Of a stretch of DNA of 64,000 nt, positions 34,061-45,300 are shown in pieces. Under the pieces are notes generated by a model that did not search any database, was not told the origin of the DNA, and was given only the letters and a program-made list of their open reading frames with translations. Source of the stretch: Adiantum capillus-veneris. Taxonomy: Eukaryota > Streptophyta > Polypodiopsida > Polypodiales > Pteridaceae. The translations under genes and the position numbers were made by a program. The stretch lies in the NCBI GenBank assembly GCA_014529385.2, contig CM043943.1, positions 104,070,355-104,134,354 on the forward strand, read 5' to 3'. Numbering within the stretch: the stretch's first letter is position 1; every line of letters starts with the position of its first letter.

Positions 34061-35570
34061 AACAACATAATACAAGGCCACCGGGAAATTAACTTGGTCA
34101 GAAGGAGTTGCTACCTGTTGTGCAGATTCTGCAACCTCTTTCTGCTCAGGCTCTTTTTCTTTAATGGGATCTTCCTGTGTGGTTCGATCTGTTGGTGAAG
34201 GTAGTGGGCTTGGCATGAGGTGGTCGTGCTGTTCTGTAAATGGTGAGGATGGTTTGGGGGACATCCCACCTTCTTCGTGTTGGGCTTTACCTTGGTGTGT
34301 TGCTTCAGATTGTCCTTGTTGCTCCGCCGCCTCTTTAGCTTTTTGTTCTGCTTCTTGGGCTTCTTTCAACTTTAATGCCTCTGCCTCCTGATACATTCTT
34401 TCCAATAGATCCTTTGGATCTTATGCTTCTCTCTGAGTAGCGTGTTTTGTTCTTGGGCCTTTTACTTCTATAGGTAACCCACTGTGCAAGGTCCTTGCCT
34501 TGAGCTTGGCGGCTTCCTCTATAAGGGTGCTTCTCTCTCTCAAACCTAATTGCTTGCTTCTGTTGAGGCTCCTCTTGATGTGTGGCCACTACTTTTCTTT
34601 TCATCTCTTCAATGCGGGCTCTTCTTTTGTCATTGTCAGAGCTTTTGCTGCTATGTCTTTCTGGAGAGCTCTCAGTAGATTCTTCATCAAATTTGTACGT
34701 TCTTTTGGTGGACCTTGTGGCTTGAGGGGATGGTTGTGCAGACACAATCCACGTATTCTGATCTGGGCGGGTGGCAAATTATCTGCCATGCCAATAGCAT
34801 GATAGGAAATTCTTGTAAGTACCTCAGGGGCTCCCAGATATGTTATCTTTTCCTCTTTCTTTGTTCCCTTCAATGTGGATAACACGTACTATGCGTATTC
34901 GATTGGTTTCCTATTTGTCGACTTTAACACTTGTGTGAATGTGGTCGCAATTGCATGATTAGGTGTGGTGTACCTTGGCGGTCTCTTCGCAAGAAAGTGT
35001 AAGTGTCGATGATATAATATTGCAGCTTCTTCCACCTGTTTTTGGATGAGATCAGCAAATGTTGCAACAACGGTTTCCAAATGCCTGCTGTTTTTCTATC
35101 TCTTGCTCTCATCGTCATCCCTTCTGTCGGCAGTTTGAGAGCTTCATCCACTATCTTTTTTAATGACCACTTCTACCTTGTTCCCTTGCCGGTTAGAGAT
35201 TTGGACTGTCCCATATTCCTTGATTGTGGATAAGAGCTCATAAGATTTCTGAAAATCTACTCCACATGGCTCTTGTTCGTAGAACTCTCTGAGTCCAAGC
35301 CTTGTGTTAGCTGCTTTTGTCTCGTGCTTTGCTGCAACATCATAGACCTCTTTTGGTAGAAGTTGCAGCTCTACCTGATGTTCTTCTTTGCTTTTGAATC
35401 TACATGTGAAAACCGTTGTGTTATTCTCCTCAAGCTATTCTTTCGACAGGTAGGTCGCTTTGGCCGTCTTTACTGAACTGGGGTCCAGTTGGTATGGTGG
35501 TAGCTCTTGCAGCTTCTCCTTTTGGGAGACCCTCTTCTTGGCCTTCTCTGCAGCTTGCATGGCTCTTGTT
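34060..35570 (-). pseudogene. ORF-X, unrecognised retroelement protein
   Basis: The start is the ATG at 35570 (MQAAEKAKKRVSQKEKLQEL), supported by the same start at 63712 in the other arm. The N-terminal 100 residues are charged and carry LQLLPKEVYDVAAKHETKAA. A central part follows (VVATFADLIQKQVEEAAILY, then IEYA, a stop, then YVLSTLKGTKKEEKITYLG). The C-terminal third is low-complexity and Glu/Lys/Gln/Pro-rich (34100-34740). There are at least four breaks. It follows a palindrome leader in both copies, so it may be an additional first ORF of gypsy family G, as known in Ogre/Tat-like elements. I do not recognise the family. Confidence 0.55.
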
Positions 35571-35579
35571 GTGCGCGTC

Positions 35580-36134
35580 TATCGCACGTGTCAATGCAAG
35601 GAACTTGCTGATACACTGTGTGCGAGCCACAAATGGCTCCAAGCATGCAACTAGCCTAGACTAGTAAGCTCAAAGATGGCGATGGTGTGTCACTCACCGC
35701 TCTACGCTTACTGTCATGGAGGATTCCTTTCCGCGAAGAAGAAGGAGCCGCTGCTGCGCCGTGCTCAACTGCTTCACCACCATCGTGTCGTCGTTGCAAT
35801 GCTCTCTCTCTCTCTCACGTATACACACACACACACAAAGAGGTGAAGAAGAAGAAGATGGAGATGGAGCAAGAGCAAGAGCACTCTTCAATTGCACAAA
35901 TGAAAGAATGAGTGAATTTTAGGCTTAGTTGACTTTTATATGAGCTCACCCCATTCACACTTGGGCGCCCATGCTTAGCCAACTAATCCCTTGAATGTTC
36001 CAGTTAGAGTGTGCCTCTCATCGGCGATCACTCTTACCCTTTTCCTATTGGACCGACAAGCTCGATACCTGACTCTACCAAATAAATAATATAGCACCCA
36101 TTGTAGGTGATAGGAATGTGCGTGAGGGTTAACA
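35580..36134 (-). mobile_element. Element F 3' LTR
   Basis: 555 bp. On the minus strand it runs from TGTTAACCCTCACGCAC to GCGCACA. It is clearly homologous to 43712-44280 along its whole length, with scattered substitutions, mostly transitions. Confidence 0.93.
35933..35940 (-). promoter_or_regulatory. Element F 3' LTR TATA box
   Basis: TATAAAAG on the minus strand, conserved at 44079-44086 in the 5' LTR. Confidence 0.6.
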
Positions 36135-36149
36135 TGGCCCCCTTCCTGA
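36135..36149 (-). promoter_or_regulatory. Element F polypurine tract
   Basis: On the minus strand AGGAAGGGGGCCA leads directly into the LTR start TGTTAACCC. Confidence 0.85.
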
Positions 36150-37680
36150 TGTAGATTCCATCCTCGGAAGCTATTGAGTTGAAGCTCGTCCTTTGAGGTG
36201 GAAGAGCATTTGAGATGAATGTCCTTAGCCTTCTTTAGTCACTGCAAAATCAAACAACATTGGCACAGTAATTGCATTCTCATAAACAATTAAGAAGCAT
36301 ATGCAGTTTTAGGTAGACAAATTGATCGGTAACAGAATTTTAAACCATTTGCCAGCAATAAACATTAAATTGCAATATAATCAAACGCATAAAAAGTTGT
36401 GAAGGTAAAAAATTAAACAAGTCTGGGGTCGCTAATTTAATGGTCGAAAGGCACTAAAGATCGACTATTAATACCATGGGCAAGCTTCTCAATTTTCTTT
36501 GGTCAATTAAGTTGTTTAATCACGAGAGCCAAGTATTTCATGTCCGAGGGCTGACTAGAGGCTATACCTAGAAGACCTTGTAGTTAAGCTACGATAAAAG
36601 GAATTGCTCATGAAATCATTGCCTAACTTATTTCCTTTTCTTTGACCCCCCAAAGTCTTTTCACATTGTTTCAATTTTGATGTGTGTGCTTATTTTGTAT
36701 GCCTTGGGTTTTTTGCTTTTCAAGGAAAAATGCCCACACTGAGAACCTCTAGGGCTCTAGTACCATAGGCGATACATGTGAGTGGAGTACCAAATCAAGC
36801 TGAGGTTTCTCTTCCAGCTTAAGATTTTACATTGTGGCACTTTGATTTTTTGTTTGTTCATTTTCAACATTTTAATTTTGTAACTTTGGGGGGTCATATA
36901 ACATTGTTACCCTCCCCAGGCTCATCACACTAGTAAACTCCCTTTATAATACTTAAGCTAAAGGTCAATAGAGACCAAGCCCACTAGAAAGCCCTAGTAC
37001 ATTACACACAATGCTGCCTAAATCGGATTAAGAAACTAAGTAACCATAGATTATTAGGAAGGCATTCCCCATGGTATTAAGAGAAGATCTCTAACGCCTA
37101 GCTTGGTCAAACTAGCTTAGTCAGACTGCTTGCTTTTTAAACATAGACAAGTGCTTATGACAAAAAATTACATTGAATTTAATGTTTGATACTAAGCAAA
37201 TGCGCTGAATATTATGCTACCACTCACAATTAAAGCAAACAAACATAGATGCAAAAAAAGATAAGGGGCCATGCTAATGGACAAGAAACACCTGTTTGTG
37301 TTGATGATCATGCTTGATTTGAAAAGTGGTTGAGAGAAAGATTCCATGAAGGTCCAAATACTAACCACAGTTACACGTTCCTGTACACACGAGGAAACAC
37401 AAAGAATACCTCTAGGAGACACATCAGTGGAAGAAAGAACTTTGCTAATCACTAAACTCTAAAACAGAAACACTCCTATCGTACTAATCTTACCTACCCT
37501 CCATCACTCGAGTGATGAGGATCAAAGGTGTTTGATGACATTGGTTTTTGTTTCAGTGTACCCGATGTGAATGTGTAGGTCTGGGTCAATGTTTTGACTT
37601 TTATTGTGCATACTCATTTGCTAATTGCTCTTGCTCTTTATTATTTTTGTTTTTTGTGAGTAAAAGGCTTTATATATACA
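36150..37680 (-). other. Element F 3' untranslated region
   Basis: No gene recognised in this 1.5 kb. It is AT-rich with no palindromes of the D or E kind. Confidence 0.5.
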
Positions 37681-38420
37681 TTCCCTAAGATTGGATATTG
37701 AGAGGTCAGGGAGGAAGGTTGAGAGGGGAGTGAGTGAATGATGACTGTCAACAAACACTCCCCCCTTCCTTGGGTAGATCATACCGTTTGAAATGTGCTC
37801 GTCACCCATTGAAACCAATTGTTCCAGTTGGTAATAGGTGAGGATTTTTGCCAGTAGTTTTCTATTACCTTAGGTGCCTCATCGAGTTGCAAGGGTGGTA
37901 AGGTACTCTCCCATGATCTAAATTGAAGTGGTTCATTAGGTGATTCTTGAACACTAGGAGGTGTGGATTCCTTTGTAGCTTTAAGGAGGTCCACTATTGT
38001 AGGTGGCGGCTGTGGAGAAGCTTTTACCTCGATGGATGCATTACATGAGGAGCTAGAAGCTTCATGGGACTCCCCCCTTCATGAGCTAGGTGGAACAAAT
38101 TGTTCTTTCTTTGGTACCCAAACTAGCTCCGGAGCAGGTGTGTAGCATTTTGTGATTTTTTTCTTTCCACGATCGCAATCTGTTTTGGAGCTACAAGATT
38201 GGGTGCACATGGATCAGGTGACAGGTAAGAACACAATCTACGTTTTGGCACCCAGATTTGATCATTTCCTTGATAGTAGCCTTGGGCTTCCAATAGTCAT
38301 TTAGGAATCCAACGCCACGTTTCCTTACATTTTTTGGAGCGAGTGGGATGTTTCTTACAAGGCTTTTGTTTTTTAGCACTAGCTATGGTCGCTAAAGAAG
38401 CTTTAGGGACTCACTTGTAT
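37680..38420 (-). pseudogene. Element F 3' tail ORF with VWVPK motifs
   Basis: Minus-strand frames read AQGYYQGNDQIWVPKRRL (about 38235-38290) and PELVWVPKKEQFVPPSS (about 38080-38130), followed by an acidic/Pro-rich region ending near 37790. The AQGY(F/Y)QGN phrase is shared with element D and VWVPK with both D and G. No second protease domain is visible here. Function unknown. Confidence 0.5.
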
Positions 38421-39203
38421 GTTTTCTTCCTTATATTAGGATGAGTCTTGTCAGAAGCTATATGCATTGCTTGTAGCATATTTAAGGGTACGGGCATTTC
38501 ATCCCCCTTAGGTGTTACCCAGGTCGTCCCCCTATTTCCCCAAGTGTCTATGGTTGCTGCTAGGTGGACCCAATCCACATTGTCCGACTCAGTCATCCCA
38601 GGGAGTACATCCATATAAGGAGAATCTTCCCCAACATCAGTGTCCGCTTTACACGTGTAACAATACTGCAATGGGGCCGAGTGAACTGTGGTGTCAGATC
38701 GATGATCAATTATAAACCTGTTTCCTAGAGGATGTGCTCGACCAGTCACAAGATCCACTCGAATGACAGAATCTTGGAACTGCAAGTAGACATGGTTTTT
38801 AGACCAGTCATGCACCATTTTTACTTCCCTCATGAAAGGACGTCCTAAGATCATCTCCGATGCCATAGAAATCCATAACAATGAAGGTAATCCTTATTTT
38901 ATATCCAAAGACCTTGATCTTGAGATCTTCTAGCATCCTAATAGGTTTAACAATAGACCCATTGTCCATCTTCACTACTATGGTTGTGGTCGCAAGATGA
39001 GGTCTTCCCATAGTTTCCTAGCAATTTTTAGTCACAATGCTAACCCCAACGTCACCATCAAGGATTCCCTTCACAATTAATCCCTTGTTAGTGATTGGTA
39101 TGGTCGCATTGGATTCATCACCCTCAAAGTATTGTCCCAACTTGTTAACATGTATTTCTATAACAAGGTTCTCATCTAAGCCGTGCAAATTGTGGTAGCC
39201 CAA
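38411..39203 (-). pseudogene. Element F aspartic protease (PR1)
   Basis: Collinear with PR1 of D and G: HVNKLGQYFEGDES upstream, then GILDGDVGVSIVTKN where ILDSGA-ISIATK is expected, so the catalytic DSG reads DGD. The C-terminal signature MILGRPFMREVKMVHDW is at about 38800-38855. The frame breaks at 39018 and 38808. The linker beyond (DNVDWVHLAATIDTWGN, about 38545-38600) corresponds to the D and G linker. Confidence 0.75.
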
Positions 39204-40800
39204 ACTTTAGTTCTCCATTGAGGAAGTCTCGAAGAGCTGAGACTAGCTCAGGGTCTTTATATAGTTTGGACATGATGGTGGTTTTAACTTCTGAAGACAT
39301 GAAATCCATCAATTTGGCAATGTTTAACGGCACCTTTTGGGCTTCACTCCCTTGACGTGGGGAAGATGGGATCTCCATTTCTTCGATAGGATCAGGTAGT
39401 CCCTCTGTAAACATTCTTTCCATCAAGAAGTGCGTACGTCCACTTTCCCATGACTTTAAGTCACTATCTTCTTGGATGAAGTTAGGTATGGCTAAGGGTC
39501 TATGGACTTGGTGAGGTTGTTGTTGCGTAGGGAACACGGTGTCTGTAATTTGGATCTGCCTAGGTGCTGGTTCTAGATCCCTTTGGGTATCTTCTACCAA
39601 ACTCCTTAATTGCTTGACTCACTCAATCTCCTTTTTAGGGTTTGGATAAGTTCCTATCTTCTTCATGGATCCTGGCATTGTGGCTCATGAAGATCTTCCT
39701 TGTTGGTTTCTATCTTAGTGGTTGTTTTGGTCTCCATGGTTTCACCTGAACCAGAATCCTCTTCAGCGTCATTCATACGTACGAGGTCGTCACCAGTCCC
39801 TATGTTGGTCTTTGAACTGGGATCTGACTTTGTTGCTTTTTGCTATCCCTTCCTTCGTGTTTTCTTCTTTTTTTGAGATTGGGCAATTGATGCCGTGTCC
39901 CTTTCCTCAAGAATATAATTTTGTTTTTGGAGCATCGATCGTGTGAGTACGTTTACTGGTACCACTGGTGTGCTTTGTGATGGCTCCTCGGTAACCTCAA
40001 TCAAGTTTAATGGCGTGATCTTCGGTGCATTTGGATTATTTGGACATTGGGAAATCAAATGATGTATGCCACATCGATTACACATGAGTATCGGCATTGT
40101 AGACGTGCTCGCTTGATTGGTTTGCATTAGGGTGGCATTCTCTTGTAGCCTAATAGGACACTCGGCTACACGATGTGGACCTCCACACTGATAGCATTAA
40201 AGAGGTGGTCTCTTAGCAGTGTAATTGATATTTTGGCCTCTTGCAGCAAGAGCAGCTACTTGATAGACTGGTTTGACTTGTCCCCAATAGTCCTCCATGT
40301 AGTATTGTGGACTTTCTTCAAGCACATCCATCCCATAGGCAATATTAGGATCTATATCTTCCTCACAGCCTTCCAAACAAGCAATAGATGACTCAAAACC
40401 TACTTGATTCACAGAAGTGATTCTTGGATGTGGTGGTTGCAGTCCTAGCACTAGAGGTGGTAAGGGTGTTGTTTGAACAACATTTTGGGCCCTAGGAACC
40501 ATGTGTTGTGATGTTTGTTCAAGAGGTGGGGCCAGCATCAATGCAGGCACTCGAGGTGTGTCTGTTCATGCTAAGGTTGGTCTATTGGCCATCGCACGCT
40601 TAAATAGTATGCAATCCTTAGCTTGATGACCATACCTCCCCACAGGCATACTGAGCACCATTGTTGATCCCTTCTTGGATACATATGGTTGTTTTGCGGA
40701 GCACGATTGTCTCTAAGACTCTCTTGAATAGCCTTGGTGAGATATGCTAAAGTCATCTCAGATATCTTTGGCTCCTTAGCAATAGGCTTTAGGGTCATTG
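39204..40800 (-). pseudogene. Element F gag C-terminus with zinc knuckles
   Basis: Three knuckle-like motifs occur. The first (WCSVC..., about 40650) is broken by a frameshift. The second, CYQCGGPHRVAEC, is at about 40150-40200. The third, CNRCGIHHLISQC, is at about 40047-40086. A Pro/Thr/Gln-rich spacer and a basic run (KKKKTRRKG) follow, then the spacer to PR1 (39172-39600) containing SELKSWESG-like Trp motifs. Confidence 0.7.
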
Positions 40801-40859
40801 GCTAATGCCCTGATGCTTGCGAGCTAATAGATTTAGGCTCAACACACTCTTTCTCCTTG

Positions 40860-41396
40860 AACCATTAACTTATCCTCCAATTGGATTGCATTGGTGGTGA
40901 CTGCTTCCCAAGTGGTGATACCTCTATTGACTAGGCCATTGTAGATATCCTCATGTCATAACCCCCTAATGAATCTATCAAGCAATTGATTTTTATTGCA
41001 ACTCTCATTTGGATTACAACTAGAATTCAAATGCTTCAAGCGACTAATAAAGTCTCTCACCGACACTACTTCCTCTCGTTGGGCTTTCTGGAGCTGAGAG
41101 GCTACACCCCAAAGCACTCCCTCTTGTATGTATTCTTTCAAGAACAGTCTCCTAAGAGTAGGATAAATCGTTTTTTCTTCCACCCTTAGGGTTCTATACC
41201 AATCCCTTGCCTTCCCACTTAAGGTTAGGCTTAAAGCATTACTCTTATGCAGGTCATTGTGTTCTCCTAGAGAATCGCATATTTGTTCAGACACTTCGAT
41301 ATGCTTTCTCACATCCCCATCTCCACTAAATTTTTGTGTGAGCTTGGCTATTTGTACTGCTTTACTTCTAGATTCTCTATCAGGAGTGTTACACAT
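40860..41396 (-). pseudogene. gag: Element F gag capsid domain
   Basis: Retrotrans_gag-type domain: FSGDGDVRKHIEVSEQIC, then LTLSGKARDWYRTL, then VVSVRDFISRLKHLNSSC and LLDRFIRGL. Landmarks and spacing match plant gypsy capsids. A stop follows RGL at about 40956, after which the frame continues (EDIYNGLVNRGITTWEAV). It would form particles in trans or cis with a helper. Confidence 0.85.
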
Positions 41397-42949
41397 ATTC
41401 TCAGCAATAGATCGACCAATAGCTTGAGCAAATGTTGCAAGTTACCTAAGTGAGCAGGTACCGTGGGTGAAGGCGCTCCAGAGACTACATGTGGAGTAGG
41501 TATTGGCATTGGGCTTGGCGCATAGGGGGCCCTTGGATTCCATGTTGGAAACGATGTTGTGCCATGTGGTGGCCCAAAGTTCATATGTGTGGCCCTAGGC
41601 ATAGCAAACATCGGATGTGACATGCTAATGCTAGCCGGTATACTCCCATGGAAATAAGAACTTGGGTGTTGTGGTTGTGGAGCATAGGTAGTTGAAACAA
41701 TGGGAGGAGTAGGGGCTACATGAGTACAAGGACCCATGGGTGTATACGATTGGTACACACTTGTAGGTACTGTTGTAGGCATTGAGCTACCATGTAGCGA
41801 TGCTTTACTAACAAATGAGGTCCATGGCGTGTTTCTTGGCATGCCCATCATTGGGGTAGGCATGGTAGCCGTGGTGTCATCAAGAAAAAGATAAGCTACA
41901 CTTGGAAAGGTAAAGCTATCACTTATGGGCTCAGATTGCACCGAGACCCCTGGCAAAACATCCTATGGGGGATCCATCGGACTTACCGAGGGAGTCTCCA
42001 TTTGTGATAAGGTCGGTTGTTTAGCCTTTCTTGTATCCAAGAATCTCATGAAACCCGTTGAAGGCATGTTGATCCCCTTGTTCTGTCTCTCTAACTCAAT
42101 GACCCTATGGATGACCTCACAAACTCTTTGTTGTTGATCCTCCACACTAATAGCACCCATTGTGGATTGTAGGACATCTAACCAACCCACGTGATAGGTG
42201 TGACCTGTATATAGGTCGATTAGAGTTTTCGTTTGTAGTTCGTACCCCCAATTCTCATTTAAGAATGCTCCATCTAGGATTGAGGTGCTAGGGGTGTCCT
42301 TTGAGCTAGATGCAATGTTGCTTTCTAGGGGTTGACCCTTAGTGGTCACTAATTCAAGAGCACTCGATTGCTCTCTTAGCAAGGATATTGACATAGGGGC
42401 TTTCGATTTTAACTCTCTTCGTTGCTCCACCTTGCGTAATCTCTCGACTTCCTTTTCCCTAGCCGCAATGATATATCGCTCAACCTCTTGCACTTCGGCA
42501 AGGCTCCTACCATCGGGTAATATGACCTCAGAGGGGAATAGCTCTAAAGAGTTAGGAGGTGTAGTGAATGAAGTATTCACGTGCACATTCTCTAAGGGCA
42601 TAGGGTCTACGTTGGTCATGAATGGAGAATTTACTTCCCCACCCCCCTCATTTACATCATTAGCTCTATGTTCGGAGCGAGTGGCTCTACTAAAGGTTTT
42701 CTTCAAGCGGCTAAGCACGCTCGGCCCGGACCGTGGGCCCATGGCATGCATGTCTTGGCTTGAGATATTGGGATTAGGCATTGGGAAACCCTCCATGAAG
42801 TCGTAGTCAGAGGAAGAGTCACTAGCTGCTATGTTTGAGTCTTGGTTTGTACTACCTTGGGGCTCCGCCGAGGGCCCGGAACCTAAGGTAGGTGGATAAT
42901 GAGAACTCGCGTAAGTCGAAATTCTCTCTAGTTGCTCCATCTCTAGCAC
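41348..42949 (-). pseudogene. Element F gag N-terminal extension
   Basis: The frame opens with ATG at 42949 and runs 328 codons, then an in-frame TAG at 41963-41965, then 200 more codons. The first part is Ser-rich and acidic (SSSDYDFMEGFPMPNPN) with a helical, Arg/Glu-rich centre (EVERYIIAAREKEVERLRKV). The second part is a Pro/Thr/His-rich disordered stretch. It leads into the capsid domain through a frameshift near 41400. No homology recognised beyond its position as a gag N-terminus. Confidence 0.6.
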
Positions 42950-43690
42950 ATGACCAGAGCGTAGATGAATGTGCTTTTAGCACCCTACAAGCGTCGGCGA
43001 ATAACCTCGAAGGTTAACCGCTTACTTTTTTAGGCGTCCGTTTTCACTCGTTTTTTTATGTTTTTTTAAGTTTTCCAATGATCGATTTTTTTATTAAAGT
43101 GTATGATAGCTCAAAACGAGCGTATCACTCAGAGAGTCGCAGTGTGCTTTATAGCACAACGTTCGGTCACCGAAAGCTCCGTTGGTCCTCAAAAAAGTCG
43201 AATTTTAGCTACATGTGAAGCTAAAATACGTAATTTTAAAGGGCGACTGAGGCTTGAGCCTGAGCGTGAGCTTGGGCTTGGGTCTGGGAGATATTCTTGG
43301 TCCCGGTCCTACCTTTAATTTTTATTATTTTTTTGTTTTTGTTTTTTTTGGGATAAGGTCATTGCGGCCTGCGTGCGAGCACACACACACTCTACCTACC
43401 TACTTACAACTAATACACCTACTGTTACACACTAACACACTTCATTAGCTCTCACAGATCTACTTCCTACTTATTGTACTTTACATTACACAGAACTAAC
43501 AACCTTAATACTAACACCTTATCACAGAGAAAACACAGTACCTTTTAAAACTTCATTAACAAAGAAATACACAGTAGCAAAAAAAAATCCTTCTTCTCAA
43601 CACACACACCTTCCTTCCCTACCTTTCCTGCAATTGAAATTGCACCACAAAAGAAGCACAGAGTGCCATTTAAGCTTAGTGTAGGGCATT
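42950..43690 (-). other. Element F leader
   Basis: Short non-coding leader between the PBS and the gag start. No palindrome array is present, unlike D and G. Confidence 0.5.
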
Positions 43691-43691
43691 C

Positions 43692-43711
43692 CCCGGCAAC
43701 GGCGCCAAAAA
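43692..43711 (-). promoter_or_regulatory. Element F primer-binding site
   Basis: On the minus strand TTTTTGGCGCCGTTGCCGGG directly follows the LTR end ACGTGCACA. This is the canonical PBS of plant Tat/Athila-like gypsy elements. Confidence 0.95.
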
Positions 43712-44280
43712 TGTGCACGTATGTCGCACGTGTCAATGCAAGGAACTTGCTGATACACTGTGTGCGAGCCACAAATGGCTCCAAGCATGCAACTAGTTTA
43801 AACTAGTAAGCTCAAAGATGGCGATGGTGTGTCACTCACCGCTCTACGCTTGCTGTCGTGGAGGATTCCTCGCCGCGAAGAAGAAGGAACCGCCGGTGCA
43901 CCGCACTCAACCACTTCGCCACCGCCGTGCCGTCGTCGCAATGCTTGATCGCACTCTCTCTCTCTCTCACACATACAAACACACACACAAAGAGGTGAAG
44001 AAGAAGAAGATAGAGATGGAGCAAGAGCACTCTTCAATTGTACAGATGAAAGAATGAGTGAATTTTAGGTTTAGTTGACTTTTATATGAGCTCGCCCCAT
44101 TCACACTTGGGCGCCCATGCTTAGCCAACTAATCCCCTTAATGTTCCAGTTAGAGTGCGCCTCTCATCGGCGATCACTCTTACCCTTTTCCTATTGGACC
44201 GACAAGCCCGGTACCTGACTCTACCAAATAAATAATACATTGCCCATTGTAGGTGATAGGAATGTGCGTGAGGGTTAACA
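43712..44280 (-). mobile_element. Element F 5' LTR
   Basis: 569 bp, TGTTAACCC...GTGCACA on the minus strand, with a TATAAAAG box at 44079-44086. It is paired with 35580-36134. Confidence 0.93.
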
Positions 44281-45300
44281 CCTGTTAAGTGAATAGAGTG
44301 TCAAACTTAGAAAATTTAGCAGATTCCGCCCTGAAATGTCCTTCAATCTGAAGTGCTGACAAATTGAGTCCAATTTGCTTCAAATCAATTTTTGAACATG
44401 CATAGATGCATAAAAACAGATAAAGATCAAATTTTGAAGTTCAAGCAAAAAATTGCATCAAAAGTAAATAATTGTGATTATTTGCAGCTGAGTAATTTTA
44501 TCAACTTTTTGCAAATGTGGCACTGTAGGCTGGAAGTATATACTCTGAGGCTCATTTGGGTGCACAAGATGAAAACAGTGCCAGATTTGGCCTTTAGACC
44601 TCTGAAACAGTAGATGTGAATTTTTTTGAGATTTTGAGCTCCAAATTTGTTCAAACTTGGTTAGTGGGCTTAGGACATCATGTACTTTGGTCCCATGATG
44701 GCAAAGTTGCAATTTCTTCCCATCTTGGCCAAAAAGTAAATAATTATGATTATTAACTTTTTCATCAAAATGAACATTTTTTTGTGCAACTTGGTTCTAA
44801 GCATGGTGTAGACCGTGTGTATGTGATATGAGGTGATTTGGATCAAAAAACGTGACTCATAACTCAGAAATTGGTCTACAAGGACTTCTTTGCGTTTTTT
44901 GACAATTTTCCAAGTTATAATTGATCATTTTGACTCATACTTGAAATTTGGCATGTAATAGGTGTGTACAAGTGATAGGTGAGGTAATGACACCATTTTC
45001 AAGCCAACATTTTGCAAAAGTAAATAATTGCGATTATTTACAGCAGTCAACTTTTTCTTGCAAAACTTGAAAATTTTGACCTAAACATGTTCTATACACC
45101 TAAAACAAGTCCTAAATTGAATTTGGTAAAATTTGGTCTTGCCGGCATCACTTCGTGCTTTGTCGACTCTGAAATCACCGATTTTTGTGACTACATGGCA
45201 TGTGGAGTTGGTTGGTCACTTTTGAGACTATGGACTTGTCCGCTACATAGTCCTGAAGCAGCTCATCCAATTTTGGTCCATTTGGAGTCAGTTTGACCTC
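44281..45300 (-). other. Leader of family G, minus copy, with palindromes
   Basis: Reverse complement of the leader at about 62690-63710: shared blocks include the palindromes, TGAACATTTTTTTG-type context, GAGGTGATTTGGATCA and GGTGTGTACAAGTGA. Element F interrupts it at 44280, and it continues with ORF-X at 35570. Palindromes lie at 44464-44485, 44736-44757 and 45020-45041 (spacings 272 and 284). Confidence 0.8.
44464..45041. repeat. Palindrome array, family G minus copy
   Basis: Three decayed copies of the AAATAATCGCGATTATTT palindrome. The cores read TTGTGA, TTATGA and TTGCGA instead of TCGCGA. All differences in the core are C to T or G to A. Confidence 0.88.

Larger units (their letters stand above)
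35580..44280 (-). mobile_element. Gypsy element F, complete but lacking pol
   Basis: This is the only structurally complete LTR element in the window. It has two LTRs (35580-36134 and 43712-44280), flanking 5-mers CTTGT and CCTGT (one mismatch) as target duplication, a PBS beside the 5' LTR and a PPT beside the 3' LTR. It encodes gag, zinc knuckles and a protease, then a VWVPK-type tail. No RT, RNase H or integrase sequence was found in its 7.6-kb interior. It was inserted ten bases upstream of the ORF-X start codon; the uninterrupted site can be seen at about 63695-63715. Confidence 0.93.

Noticed and set aside
42342-42806. A 154-codon plus-strand ORF
   Set aside because: Antisense shadow of the element F gag N-terminal frame.
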